Assembly (NCBI GenBank): GCA_020630495.1
Contig: JAHDBH010000005.1
Location: 7,317 to 71,316 of the forward strand
Direction of reading: 5' to 3'
Source of the DNA: Saprospiraceae bacterium
Lineage (GTDB): Bacteria; Bacteroidota; Bacteroidia; Chitinophagales; Saprospiraceae
DNA length: 64,000 nt
The notes below the pieces were generated by a model that saw only the letters and a list, made by a program, of their open reading frames with translations, was not told the origin of the DNA and ran no database searches. A program made the position numbers and the translations under genes. This document shows positions 39,719-49,493 of the stretch, piece after piece (position 1 is the first letter of the stretch; each line of letters opens with the position of its first letter).

Positions 39719-40668
39719 ACTTCTATAGCGCTCATGATGGATCTTGATTTGAGCACAGTTTCGTGCCATTCGTCTTCGGGTACAGACATGGTATTGATGC
39801 CACCTCCTACATGGACATCTACAGCATCTCGGTAGAGTCTTGCACATCGTAGGATGACATACGCCTCTGATCGATAGGGATTCTCGATATGCATGTAGCC
39901 GCAGTAAAGTTCGCGATCGTGCTTTTCTACCTGGTCTATGATTCGCCGCGCATCGATCAGAGGTAAGCCGCAGATCGCAGGGGTAGGATGCAGTGCAGAT
40001 AATATGCTCTCCATGTCCGCTTCAGACTTGATCGATATATCAGTGCAGAGATGTGCCACAGAGCCCGCTCGCCTCGTATAGAGCGCTGATGTCTCGTAGA
40101 GCCAGTGCTCCTTATCGCATAGGGCCGTAATATAGTTAGCGACTACGGCCTGTTCTTGCAGTTCTTTTTCACTCCAGGAGATGAGCTCAGACTCCTGCCA
40201 TGATCGAGTGCCGGCTAGAGCCATAGTACTATACAGGGCACCACGCTTACGCAGGAGGAGCTCTGGAGATGCGCATAGCCAGCTTCCGTGAGCGGATGTA
40301 TGTAGATGAAATACGCACGCAGTCGGCAGCGTCGATCTGAGTCTCTCGAGTGCCGCCTGGACATCTTGCACGCATCTATGCACGCGATGTACACGCGATA
40401 GCACGACCTTGTCAGCGCCACCAGCTTGGAGGGCTGTGATGACCTCATCTACTAGCTCAGCATATTCTGTAGCTGTAGCTAGGTGCCTTACTGGTGCTTT
40501 GTCGAGATCATGTGGCTTGATTTCCTCGAGCGAGATGGGAGTCATGTCATAGCACGTAGTCTTTCCATTCCAGTCGCAGAGGCGCAGGGCTCCTGCTCGC
40601 GACTGAGCTAGGCAATAGGCTGAGAAACCATCCTGATCAGGGTATGATATGATGAGAGATTCTGTCAT
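39715..40668 (-). CDS. menF: Isochorismate synthase
   Basis: KVVLSRVHRV, SPELLLRKRGALYSTMALAGTR, LHPTPAICGLP, YCGYMHIE, HVGGGIN chorismate-binding motifs. Confidence 0.93.
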   Translation of the reverse strand: MTESLIISYPDQDGFSAYCLAQSRAGALRLCDWNGKTTCYDMTPISLEEIKPHDLDKAPVRHLATATEYAELVDEVITALQAGGADKVVLSRVHRVHRCVQDVQAALERLRSTLPTACVFHLHTSAHGSWLCASPELLLRKRGALYSTMALAGTRSWQESELISWSEKELQEQAVVANYITALCDKEHWLYETSALYTRRAGSVAHLCTDISIKSEADMESILSALHPTPAICGLPLIDARRIIDQVEKHDRELYCGYMHIENPYRSEAYVILRCARLYRDAVDVHVGGGINTMSVPEDEWHETVLKSRSIMSAIEV

Positions 40669-40688
40669 ACGATGTGTCGCATAGGCAG

Positions 40689-41711
40689 CTAGTGGATGTG
40701 GATTATCTGAGCGTCTGGATATGCATCTGGACGTGTGATGAGTTTCTCTGTAGGGGTAAATTTCATGGTGGTTATATAGTATTTTCGAGGGCGTAGGGTC
40801 CTTTCGGACAAATGCTGCTGTACTCGCAGTGCGTCATCTGCGCTCTCTACGTATAGGACTGGAATCGCTGTATACTCGGGATCCTCTTGCCTGGCTATGA
40901 AATAATTGCCCTCCACGAGAGGTTCTATGACTCGTTCTAGGGTTTCTGGATGAATCTTGAGACCGCCCATATTGATAACGCGATCTGCTCTACCTAGGAG
41001 AGAAAAGCTTGTGCAACTATGTAGATCGACTATATCCGTCGTCACATAGTCGCCACAGATAGGATCATGCACCACGAGCGCGTCTTGGCTAGTGCTACTA
41101 AAAGTTACCCCATCCAAAGCTTCGAACACCTCGTCTGTCACAGCAGATCTGTAAGCTACATGGGTGAGCGTCTCTGTCATACCATAGGTCTCGAAGCATT
41201 GTGTAGTTGTGCTAGACAAGGTGTCTCGCAATCCTGTACTGATCCGAGAACCACCTATGATCATCTTTTCAATCTGCTTCATAGCGCCATATGCCGCGAG
41301 GTGTCTTACCTGCAGTGGGATACACGCAGCAAAGTCGATTTTCCATGACTCATCTATGGGAAGCTTCGTCTTTGGCTCTAGACAGTAGAGTATCCACTTA
41401 TGCTCTATGGCCCGGTAGATCATCATGCGTCCAGCTACATATCGCACAGGTAAGCAGAGTAGAGCATGACGACAAAGCTCTAGCTCAAAGCATTGTACAG
41501 TTCTATGGGAACTCTCCTGGATCATCGCTCGAGTGCGCAGAACTGTCTGCGGTGAGCCCGTGCTCCCACTAGTGGTAAAGCTGAACTCATCTGACCCTTG
41601 AGATAGGTAGTCGTGTACGCAGTGGATTATAGCCTGCTGCCACTCTTGAGGATAGTCTCCTAGTAATCCATCGATATATGCTGGACTCAGCAGGGAGCAA
41701 TCTATGATCAT
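40689..41711 (-). CDS. menE: AMP-binding o-succinylbenzoate--CoA ligase-like
   Basis: FTTSGSTGSPQTV P-loop; ETYGMTETLTHVAYR; LGRADRVINMGGLKIHPETLE. Confidence 0.9.
   Translation of the reverse strand: MIIDCSLLSPAYIDGLLGDYPQEWQQAIIHCVHDYLSQGSDEFSFTTSGSTGSPQTVLRTRAMIQESSHRTVQCFELELCRHALLCLPVRYVAGRMMIYRAIEHKWILYCLEPKTKLPIDESWKIDFAACIPLQVRHLAAYGAMKQIEKMIIGGSRISTGLRDTLSSTTTQCFETYGMTETLTHVAYRSAVTDEVFEALDGVTFSSTSQDALVVHDPICGDYVTTDIVDLHSCTSFSLLGRADRVINMGGLKIHPETLERVIEPLVEGNYFIARQEDPEYTAIPVLYVESADDALRVQQHLSERTLRPRKYYITTMKFTPTEKLITRPDAYPDAQIIHIH
40798..40814 (-). repeat. Dispersed hairpin motif: CATTT-GTCC-GAAA-GGAC
   Basis: Plus strand GTCCTTTCGGACAAATG. Confidence 0.85.
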
Positions 41712-42724
41712 AGCGATGTACTAGAGTGGATTTCTGATAAGTTCCACACATCACTGCTCTGGTATCTCAAGTGTCCATCAGCTATGTACATGGGTGAACT
41801 GATATTATTAGTGAAGAGCTGACCAGTTCCTAGGCCTTGGTACATGCCTTGTGGAATGGTCAGTGTGCTGACCCACTTTGCGATATGATAGAGGCCGACA
41901 TTAGACTCTAGCGCTGAAGTAACCCACCAGCCTATTCCTAGAGATTCTGCAGCTGCTATCCATCGTTCACTTGCAGCCACACCGCCGAGGAAACTGGGTT
42001 TTATGACTATATACTGCGGCATGATCTTGCTCAGAGCACACTTGGGGTCATCATCTCTCATAGCTATAAGCTCCTCGTCTAGCGCTATGGGCACCGGGCT
42101 GATAGTACAGAGTTCTGCCATATCATCTATATGGCCTGGCGGGATGGGTTGTTCTATACTGTGTATCTGTAGCTGTGCGAGAGTGTCAAGTAGTCTCAGT
42201 AGACCTTGTTTTTCTGAGGATCGTCCAGAGAATGCACCATTGGCATCCACACGTATCTGGATATCCGTGGCTGGATATTCTGATCGCAACTTATACAGTA
42301 TATCTAGCTCATCAGAGAGATCTATGGCGCCGATCTTTATTTTGATGCATCGATAGTTTTCGACTAGCTTTTGGCGGACACGCCTCTTCATAGTCTCATA
42401 ATCGCCCATCCATACCAGACCATTGATGGCGATGCCTTGTCCATCCTGCATCCACGTCGTACTGGCTTCTAGGCTCCAGTCTTGATAGCACTCTTTTGCC
42501 ATGGCAGCGGCGGGACTGATGCTGATGAGCTCCTGTATGCTGTGATCTGAGCGCATGTATGATGCCGCATCTGAGAAGGGATCAGGGCTCAGCCCATCGA
42601 TATATGAGTACTCGCCTATATGCTCCAGATCATCGCTAAGTATGTAGTAGCTTGGCTTTTCCAGCAGGACTCCTCGGGAGGTTCCAGCAGGAAATGAAAA
42701 CTTCAGATTTCTCTTACGGATCAC
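41708..42724 (-). CDS. menC: o-succinylbenzoate synthase (enolase superfamily)
   Basis: IKIKIGAIDL, IRVDANGAFS, SIEQPIPPGHIDDMAEL, IALDEEL, IVIKPSFLGG. Confidence 0.93.
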   Translation of the reverse strand: MIRKRNLKFSFPAGTSRGVLLEKPSYYILSDDLEHIGEYSYIDGLSPDPFSDAASYMRSDHSIQELISISPAAAMAKECYQDWSLEASTTWMQDGQGIAINGLVWMGDYETMKRRVRQKLVENYRCIKIKIGAIDLSDELDILYKLRSEYPATDIQIRVDANGAFSGRSSEKQGLLRLLDTLAQLQIHSIEQPIPPGHIDDMAELCTISPVPIALDEELIAMRDDDPKCALSKIMPQYIVIKPSFLGGVAASERWIAAAESLGIGWWVTSALESNVGLYHIAKWVSTLTIPQGMYQGLGTGQLFTNNISSPMYIADGHLRYQSSDVWNLSEIHSSTSL

Positions 42725-42835
42725 ACTTTATAGAACAGTTGGTACGGTGCAAGGTTTTAGCTCTGTGTATCTGAAGTGTAAGCTTCTGATGGGATGAGCT
42801 CCCGTGAGTGTGAGAACTTCTGATAATATTGCGGC

Positions 42836-45800
42836 ATGTCTGTATCGAGTTTACCATTTTCAACGAGTAATACCTACCTGAAGGCAGTACGACGGATTCA
42901 GCGCCGTGCCGCATGGGGGTCATTCATCATGGCCGTATTGATTGCCGTGATATACTCTATCATGATGGAGGAGTCCTATCGATACGTAGAGGTGTTTTTG
43001 TTGGCGATAGTCAATTTTGGCGCATGTCTGATATTCCACTACACAGGTAAGCGCCAGTGGGAATTTATCACGAGTGTCTATGGTCTGATACCGTTGATAT
43101 TCTATGTTCAGTTAGCCTATCCCGAGATTAAGTTAGAATTTCTCTTTGCTATCGGAGCTGTCATCAAGATTCTCATTTATAAGCACGACCGTGAGCGTAT
43201 CACCGTACCGTACGCCCTGCTTATCTCTGTGGTGATATATATGATTGTGGTGCAGTATGTGATACCGTTTCCGCCATTTGTGCCGCGCGAAAATCAAGAA
43301 TTTACTGAAGCCTTTGTCGCCATATTCGGCGCTGTATCACTGGTACAGGTTTCCTACTGGGTCTATCATGTAGGTGAGCAAGAGCGTATGGAACTCAGAC
43401 GCTCTCTGGTCCAGTATCAATCATTCTATCTGAAGAGCTCTGATGGACTGTTGTCTGCGGACTATGAGAGTGGCAAAGTCATAGCGGCCAACAATTCTCT
43501 CTTGCATATGCTGGGTGGAGAGACACTATGTGAAAATCTTACTGTGAATGCCATATTCCAGGACGTGACGAATGCACAGGACCTAGAGGAGATGTGGAAT
43601 TCCCGATCAGACCCCAATGCGTCATTGCAAGTTCATTGTGAGAGGCGAGATGGTCGATCATTCCAAGCGCAAGTGATAGGATTCTATAGGAGCGATGACG
43701 GCGTCGTCTCGCTAGGTGTACGAGATGTGGAGAAGGAGATACGCTACATGCAAGAGCTCGAGCGTGGCGAGCGTCGCTTCAGGAGTCTGGTAGATTCCAT
43801 TCCCTCTGGTATACTCGCACTGGACAGTAGTGGTCAGGTGGTGTTTAATTCAGCTACAGCCAGAAGTATTCTAGGATATCATGGAGATGAGCCAGTAGGA
43901 CTTAACTGGCACGATATCGTAGCCGAAACGGATCGCGCCAACACCGATCTGGCGCTGGTGGACAACCATCCGAGAGGAGTTATCAACTACTACACGCGAT
44001 TTATGCTTTCTGATGGTGAGTCGATCGATGTGATGTGTCGTGTGACAAGAATTGCCGATGTTGCCATCCAGGGAGAGTACCTGGCGGTATTCACTGATAT
44101 CACCTCCGAAACCGCTACTCAAAAAGAGCTAGCTAGGACGGCCTCTTACCTCCAAGGCCTCCTCGCAGCAACACCGAGTGAGATTCTTATACTCAATGCT
44201 GACTACCAAGTGCAGCTCTACAATGAAGCCTCGCGTGAGCGCTATCTGCGGATGTATGGCGTAGTGCTAGATCTAGATAAGCGCTTGTCTCATAAGCGAT
44301 ACGATCGCATACCATCAGACTACAAGCAAAATTTCATAGAGTCTCAGAAACGTGGCGCCTACCAGGTGGAGCTCGATGACGAAGACAAGCAAGGTCGTCC
44401 TGCTAGATATCAAGCAGTTTACCTTACCATACGCAATGCATTTGAGATCATAGGATATCTGGAAATAAGACGAGATATCACAGAATTACTGAAGAGAGAG
44501 CGAGAGCTGGAATCCAGTAGAACATCCTACAAATCGATATTTCAAAATAGCTCAGATGGCATCATCATTTTGGATTCTGATTGCAAAACTGTAATGGATG
44601 CTAATGAAAGAGCTAGGGAGTTACTAAAGCTATCCTCTGACAAAGTACTGATCGGAAGTGATCTCACAGAGTATCTTGATATAGATAGCACATCAAGTTC
44701 ATCCAATGCCTTAGATACATCCTATCCTGGAACATTTGGACAGTTACAACACTATCAGACACCCTCAGGAGAATACTTCTGGTATGAGCTGAAGCTCATT
44801 GAAACAGAGATTGATGATAAGAAAAATTATATCTGCTTCTTGGTAGATGTAGACAGACGGTACAGACTCCTATCAGAGAATATTGAAAAAAATCAACTGC
44901 TTGAAAATTTCATGTCCATCTCCAGACTGGGAATTGATATCATAGAAATTCTGGAAGTCACGGGCAATGGACCCAGAGGTGTAGTACAGTATCGCAATGA
45001 TAATATGAGGCGCTATCTGAAGAGTAGGGGTGCAAGTAAGCTTTTTGGACAAGGTGATCTACTCTTTGATTTTGAGGCAGAGCCCAGTGATCTTTCGATG
45101 GAGTACCAGAATATCGCACTAGAGCTTGATGAAGATGGGTTTTCTGAAGCGGAATTGCAGATGGAAATCGATGGTGAACAGCTGATATTTAGATGTCGAC
45201 TCCAGCTCATCACGCTAAGGGACAAAGTGATATTCATCAGAGTGCTAGAAGATGTATCAGAGCGAGTCCATCAGGAGCGTGAGATCAAGCGTCAGATGGC
45301 ACTCCTAGATCAGACCAATGTGACCCTAGAAAAGTACATCGAGTCAAATCTGCAACTAGAAAACTTTGCTTACATTGCCTCTCACGATCTGCGAGCACCT
45401 CTCAGAGCAATCATGAGTTTTTCTAATCTTCTGGATGAGAAGTATCGATCAGGGATGGATGCCAAGGCGCAGACGTATCTCGACATTATCAAGCGTAGCT
45501 CAATCAATATGCTCGCTTTTATTGATGATTTGCTTCTCTTTTCTAGAGTCAATACCCAGGATCTGCAGATAGAGAGCTTTGAAGCCTACTCGCTGCAGTC
45601 CGTGTTGCATGAGGAGTTTGATCATGCGATCGTAGACAAGCGCGGATCGCTGCAGTTTCATGGCTGGAATGAAGTGCTTCTAGGAGATAAGACCAAGCTT
45701 AAGATCGTCTTACAAAATCTCATAAGCAACGCCATAAAGTTCTGCAAAGTAGACGTGCCACCAGAGATTCACTGCAAACTAGAGAGGACAGGTAGTGCCT

Positions 45801-46048
45801 ACGTCATCACTGTATCGGATAATGGCATAGGCTTTGAAGAAAAGTATCGTGAAAAGATCTTTCAGATATTTGAAAAGCTTCATTCTCATGACAAATACGA
45901 GGGCACAGGTCTTGGACTCGCCATTAGCTCCAAAATCGTAAAAAAACATAAGGGCAGTATCACTGTTTCGAGTGTGCCTGATGCCGGAACTACCTTTACC
46001 ATCACGATTGATGAAAAACTCCTAAATACGTCGCCAGCAAGTGCCTAG
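42836..46048 (+). CDS. Multi-PAS membrane sensor histidine kinase
   Basis: N-terminal TM helices, repeated PAS domains, H-box FAYIASHDLRAPLRAIMSFSNLL, N/G boxes LISNAIKF, DNGIGFEEKYREKIFQIFEKLH, GTGLGLAISSKIV. Confidence 0.95.
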   Translation: MSVSSLPFSTSNTYLKAVRRIQRRAAWGSFIMAVLIAVIYSIMMEESYRYVEVFLLAIVNFGACLIFHYTGKRQWEFITSVYGLIPLIFYVQLAYPEIKLEFLFAIGAVIKILIYKHDRERITVPYALLISVVIYMIVVQYVIPFPPFVPRENQEFTEAFVAIFGAVSLVQVSYWVYHVGEQERMELRRSLVQYQSFYLKSSDGLLSADYESGKVIAANNSLLHMLGGETLCENLTVNAIFQDVTNAQDLEEMWNSRSDPNASLQVHCERRDGRSFQAQVIGFYRSDDGVVSLGVRDVEKEIRYMQELERGERRFRSLVDSIPSGILALDSSGQVVFNSATARSILGYHGDEPVGLNWHDIVAETDRANTDLALVDNHPRGVINYYTRFMLSDGESIDVMCRVTRIADVAIQGEYLAVFTDITSETATQKELARTASYLQGLLAATPSEILILNADYQVQLYNEASRERYLRMYGVVLDLDKRLSHKRYDRIPSDYKQNFIESQKRGAYQVELDDEDKQGRPARYQAVYLTIRNAFEIIGYLEIRRDITELLKRERELESSRTSYKSIFQNSSDGIIILDSDCKTVMDANERARELLKLSSDKVLIGSDLTEYLDIDSTSSSSNALDTSYPGTFGQLQHYQTPSGEYFWYELKLIETEIDDKKNYICFLVDVDRRYRLLSENIEKNQLLENFMSISRLGIDIIEILEVTGNGPRGVVQYRNDNMRRYLKSRGASKLFGQGDLLFDFEAEPSDLSMEYQNIALELDEDGFSEAELQMEIDGEQLIFRCRLQLITLRDKVIFIRVLEDVSERVHQEREIKRQMALLDQTNVTLEKYIESNLQLENFAYIASHDLRAPLRAIMSFSNLLDEKYRSGMDAKAQTYLDIIKRSSINMLAFIDDLLLFSRVNTQDLQIESFEAYSLQSVLHEEFDHAIVDKRGSLQFHGWNEVLLGDKTKLKIVLQNLISNAIKFCKVDVPPEIHCKLERTGSAYVITVSDNGIGFEEKYREKIFQIFEKLHSHDKYEGTGLGLAISSKIVKKHKGSITVSSVPDAGTTFTITIDEKLLNTSPASA

Positions 46049-46382
46049 AGATATCACCATATACGTAGAAGATCGGGAGGGTGCGCAGCACTCCTTAGTC
46101 ACTCCTACTGATGTAGATCTCAATCTTATGGAACTGTGCAAGGCTTATGCACTGCCCGTAGAAGGGATCTGTGGAGGTATGGCACTGTGTGCTTCTTGCC
46201 ATGTCTACATCACTTCAGATCATGAGCTCGACGAGCCCAGTGACTCCGAAGAGGATATGCTAGATCAAGCATTCTTCGTAGAGGATCATAGTCGCTTAGC
46301 CTGCCAGATAAAAATTACACCAGACATAGATGAGCTCAAGTGTATCTTGGCGCCTGTGGACTCCGATACCATAAGTATATAA
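46041..46382 (+). CDS. 2Fe-2S ferredoxin
   Basis: GTG start; VEGICGGMALCASCHVYI CxxxxxCxxC and RLACQIKI; overlaps end of histidine kinase. Confidence 0.92.
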   Translation: MPRDITIYVEDREGAQHSLVTPTDVDLNLMELCKAYALPVEGICGGMALCASCHVYITSDHELDEPSDSEEDMLDQAFFVEDHSRLACQIKITPDIDELKCILAPVDSDTISI

Positions 46383-46391
46383 ATTGATGAC

Positions 46392-47639
46392 ATGCACAAT
46401 TGCTGGATAGAATATGACCATACATCAGACTTTAGTCTTTATAATCTTCCCTACGGAGTCTTTAGATATGACGGAAGGTATGGAGTAGGGGTCGCTATCG
46501 GTGATCAAGTCATAGACATGACAGCCGTGGCTCATATAGAGCAATTCCAGCAGGAGCTGAAGATACCAGCAGAGGTATTTGCACGTCCAGTGCTCAATGA
46601 CTACATCGCTCAAGGCCCTGCCAAGCATCGCGAAGTCAGAAAATATCTGACACGCGAGCTCACTGATGTTCAGTCTTATCTACGAGATCATCAGGTACTC
46701 CTTTCTCAGAGCGATGTCGAGATGGTACTGCCTGTACGAGTGCCAAATTATACGGACTTCTACTCTTCTAGAGATCACGCCACCAATGTCGGCAAGATGT
46801 TTAGAGATCCTGAGAATGCTCTATTGCCCAATTGGCTGCATATGCCCGTAGCCTACCACGGACGGGCGAGTAGCATAGTGGTGAGTGGTACGGATCTGCA
46901 CAGACCCTGTGGCCAGCAGATGCCCAAGGACGCGGAGACTCCCGTATACGGACCATGTCGACTCCTCGACTTTGAGTTGGAGATGGCCTTCATCATCGGT
47001 AAAGCCAACGAACTAGGCAGACCTATCAGTACGGCAGATGCTGATGATCATATATTCGGATTGGTCTTGTTCAATGACTGGTCAGCCCGAGACATACAGA
47101 AGTGGGAATATGTTCCTCTCGGACCATTTCTGGGCAAAAACTGGGGCAGCTCAGTCAGTCCGTGGGTCGTGCCACTGGACGCTATAGAGAAGTTTCGCGT
47201 ACCAGGTCCGGCTCAGTCACCAGAGGTATTGCCATATCTCAAGTATGAGGGGGATCGCCACTACGATATATCCCTTGAGGTCGCTATACAGCCTGATGAC
47301 ATGGATGAGACTACGATAGTGCGTAGTAACTACAGACACCTTTACTGGAACATGGCCCAGCAGCTGGCACACCATACGATAAATGGTTGCAATATGCAGA
47401 TAGGGGACATGCTAGCTTCTGGCACCATCAGCGGCCCGACGGAGTCCTCCTTTGGATCTATGCTCGAACTCAGCTGGGCTGGAAAGAAAGACGTAGAACT
47501 AGTAGGTGGACAGAAGCGGAAGTTTATCCACGACGGTGATCGCGTGATCATGCGGGCTTTCGCCCAAAATAATGATTGCAGAGTCGGATTTGGAGAAGTA
47601 CGAACCAAGATATTGCCCTCACATAAAACCAAAAGTTGA
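46392..47639 (+). CDS. fahA: Fumarylacetoacetase
   Basis: NYTDFYSSRDHATNVGKMFRDPENALLPNWLHMPVAYHGRASSIVVSGTD; FELEMAFIIG; NDWSARDIQKWEYVPLGPFLGKNWGSSVSPWVV. Confidence 0.96.
   Translation: MHNCWIEYDHTSDFSLYNLPYGVFRYDGRYGVGVAIGDQVIDMTAVAHIEQFQQELKIPAEVFARPVLNDYIAQGPAKHREVRKYLTRELTDVQSYLRDHQVLLSQSDVEMVLPVRVPNYTDFYSSRDHATNVGKMFRDPENALLPNWLHMPVAYHGRASSIVVSGTDLHRPCGQQMPKDAETPVYGPCRLLDFELEMAFIIGKANELGRPISTADADDHIFGLVLFNDWSARDIQKWEYVPLGPFLGKNWGSSVSPWVVPLDAIEKFRVPGPAQSPEVLPYLKYEGDRHYDISLEVAIQPDDMDETTIVRSNYRHLYWNMAQQLAHHTINGCNMQIGDMLASGTISGPTESSFGSMLELSWAGKKDVELVGGQKRKFIHDGDRVIMRAFAQNNDCRVGFGEVRTKILPSHKTKS
47554..47570 (-). repeat. Dispersed hairpin motif, flank variant: ATTTT-GGGC-GAAA-GCCC
   Basis: Plus strand GGGCTTTCGCCCAAAAT. 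Confidence 0.75.
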
Positions 47640-47640
47640 T

Positions 47641-48579
47641 ATGACGAAGAGAATATTAATCATCGATGATTACGAATCTGATAGAATGCTCTATAAAGAA
47701 TATCTCGATGACCAGGGATATGAATTTATGGAAGCCAGTGATGGAGACGAAGCATCGCAGCTCCTCACACGCCAGGTGCCAGACGTGATTTTGCTGGATT
47801 GGCAAATGCCAAAGATGAATGGCTTAGAGTTGCTCAAGGAGATTGATCAGCAATTTGACATCAAGGGCACGCCAGTCATTATGATCACAGGTATGCAACA
47901 AGAAGAAGTGCGCAAGCAAGCCTTTGATCACGGCAGTGTAGACTTTCTTTCTAAGCCGGTGGATCAGACCGATCTTCAAGTCCGTGTGAAAAGGGCAATG
48001 GAGTCCTCTGAGGCGTACATGGGCCTCAAGAGTAAGATAGGCAAGGTCAATGAACTCAACAAAAAGGTAGAAATCCAGAAATCTGAGATTGCTAAACTCC
48101 AGCAGATAGTAGGCAGTGCCGAAGGTAATCTCAGCGAGGCTTCTCAACTAGCCTCCATGCAGCTCATTGCCTATGAGTCAGATCACCAGAGTATCCAGAA
48201 TCAACTCAGAGACCTACTTACTCTGATAGAGTCGCTGGTCACGCATGCTGAGTCAGACTCACATCTGAGAGCCAAAGCTCTAGAGCTCCAATCTAGGATG
48301 TCAGAGCTAAGTAGACAGGATATAGGCTGGAAAGGTATGCAGGTATACGCCCAGAAGGTCTTCCCAGGCCTTCTCCCGAAGCTGCAGCTCAAGTACCCCG
48401 GCCTTACTGTACAGGATATCAAGCACTGCATCTATGTCAAGATGGGCATGAATACAGCCACTGTCAGTGAAATGCTCGGAGTCAGTGAAAAATCCATCAC
48501 AGTCATCAGAGATCGAATCAGAAGCAAATTTGATCTTCAGCTAGATGATAGCCTTACAGAGTATATAGCTCAATTGTAA
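47641..48579 (+). CDS. Response regulator with C-terminal LuxR-like HTH
   Basis: ILIIDDYESDRMLYKEYL, VILLDWQMPKMNGLELL, SKPVD receiver motifs; C-term TVQDIKHCIYVKMGMNTATVSEMLGVSEKSITVIRDRIRSKF; start moved to 47641. Confidence 0.9.
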   Translation: MTKRILIIDDYESDRMLYKEYLDDQGYEFMEASDGDEASQLLTRQVPDVILLDWQMPKMNGLELLKEIDQQFDIKGTPVIMITGMQQEEVRKQAFDHGSVDFLSKPVDQTDLQVRVKRAMESSEAYMGLKSKIGKVNELNKKVEIQKSEIAKLQQIVGSAEGNLSEASQLASMQLIAYESDHQSIQNQLRDLLTLIESLVTHAESDSHLRAKALELQSRMSELSRQDIGWKGMQVYAQKVFPGLLPKLQLKYPGLTVQDIKHCIYVKMGMNTATVSEMLGVSEKSITVIRDRIRSKFDLQLDDSLTEYIAQL

Positions 48580-48653
48580 TTCAATTACACTTTTTGTCAG
48601 GAATTTGAATCTTGGGCTAAAATATCATTCGGGTTAGTTACCTTTATATCATC

Positions 48654-49121
48654 ATGGAGCAAATTTTAGTAGTCGATGATAATCCAGGTGACATCCTCTT
48701 GATTATCGAAGCGCTGAATACAAGTCAAAGACCAGAGCTTTCTATCCACGTCCTCAGTGATGGATCAGAAGTCCTGCCATACCTCCGAGAGAGAGACTTT
48801 GAGGTAGATCTTATCTTCATGGATATGGCTACACCCAAGGTCTCTGGCACAGAGTTGCTGTCATCGATTTCTGCCGAGACATCTCAGGGCTGTCCACCCA
48901 TCATAGCGTGGTCGTCTGATATCGAACATGAAGATCCTGAGCGGCTCGCGCACATCTACGACGCTGGAGCTAATACCATCGTAGCTAAGCCGATGTACTT
49001 CTTGGAGTTGCAATCTGTGGTGCATCGAGTACTAGATTACTGGCTCGAGATAGCCCTCATCCCATGCGTAGCTGACATGAATACTAAGAGGACGCTAAGC
49101 GCTTCAGTGAAGCAGAAGTAG
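48654..49121 (+). CDS. Single-domain response regulator
   Basis: ILVVDDNPGDILLIIEAL, LIFMDMATPKVSGTELL, VAKPMYFLEL. Confidence 0.92.
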   Translation: MEQILVVDDNPGDILLIIEALNTSQRPELSIHVLSDGSEVLPYLRERDFEVDLIFMDMATPKVSGTELLSSISAETSQGCPPIIAWSSDIEHEDPERLAHIYDAGANTIVAKPMYFLELQSVVHRVLDYWLEIALIPCVADMNTKRTLSASVKQK

Positions 49122-49137
49122 TAAGGGAAATCTTGAC

Positions 49138-49434
49138 CTAGCTGAGTAAGTCCTTGAGCTTCATAGCTAGAGCCATATCACCCTTTACCTTGATCTTACC
49201 TGTCATGACGGCCATCATAGGATTGAGCTCGCCTTTCACTGTCTTGAGAAAGCTATCCATACTCATAGCTATAGTGCAATCGGCATCTTCATCTACGCCT
49301 CGCACTTGGTTTTCGCTACCCGTGCCATCTACTATGACTGGCTCATCATCAATCATGAGCTTGAGTTTCTTGCCTATAGCAGGTACTGATGAGGCTCTGG
49401 AAGCAAATTCTTTGCGTATATCTGATATGTCCAT
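49138..49434 (-). CDS. SCP2 sterol-binding domain protein
   Basis: CTIAMSMDSFLKTVKGELNPMMAVMTGKIKVKGDMALAMKL. Confidence 0.9.
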   Translation of the reverse strand: MDISDIRKEFASRASSVPAIGKKLKLMIDDEPVIVDGTGSENQVRGVDEDADCTIAMSMDSFLKTVKGELNPMMAVMTGKIKVKGDMALAMKLKDLLS

Positions 49435-49493
49435 GTGTAGTGCGAGTATATGTGTTGAGTAAATGTAAGATCTATTGAGATGATGGATGGGAT

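Noticed and set aside
39437-39835. 132-aa plus ORF over menD/menF junction
   Set aside because: Antisense to menD and menF; no motif
47803-47816. Palindrome TTGGC-AAAT-GCCAA containing CATTTG on the other strand
   Set aside because: Different geometry from the motif family; encodes receiver-domain residues WQMPKM
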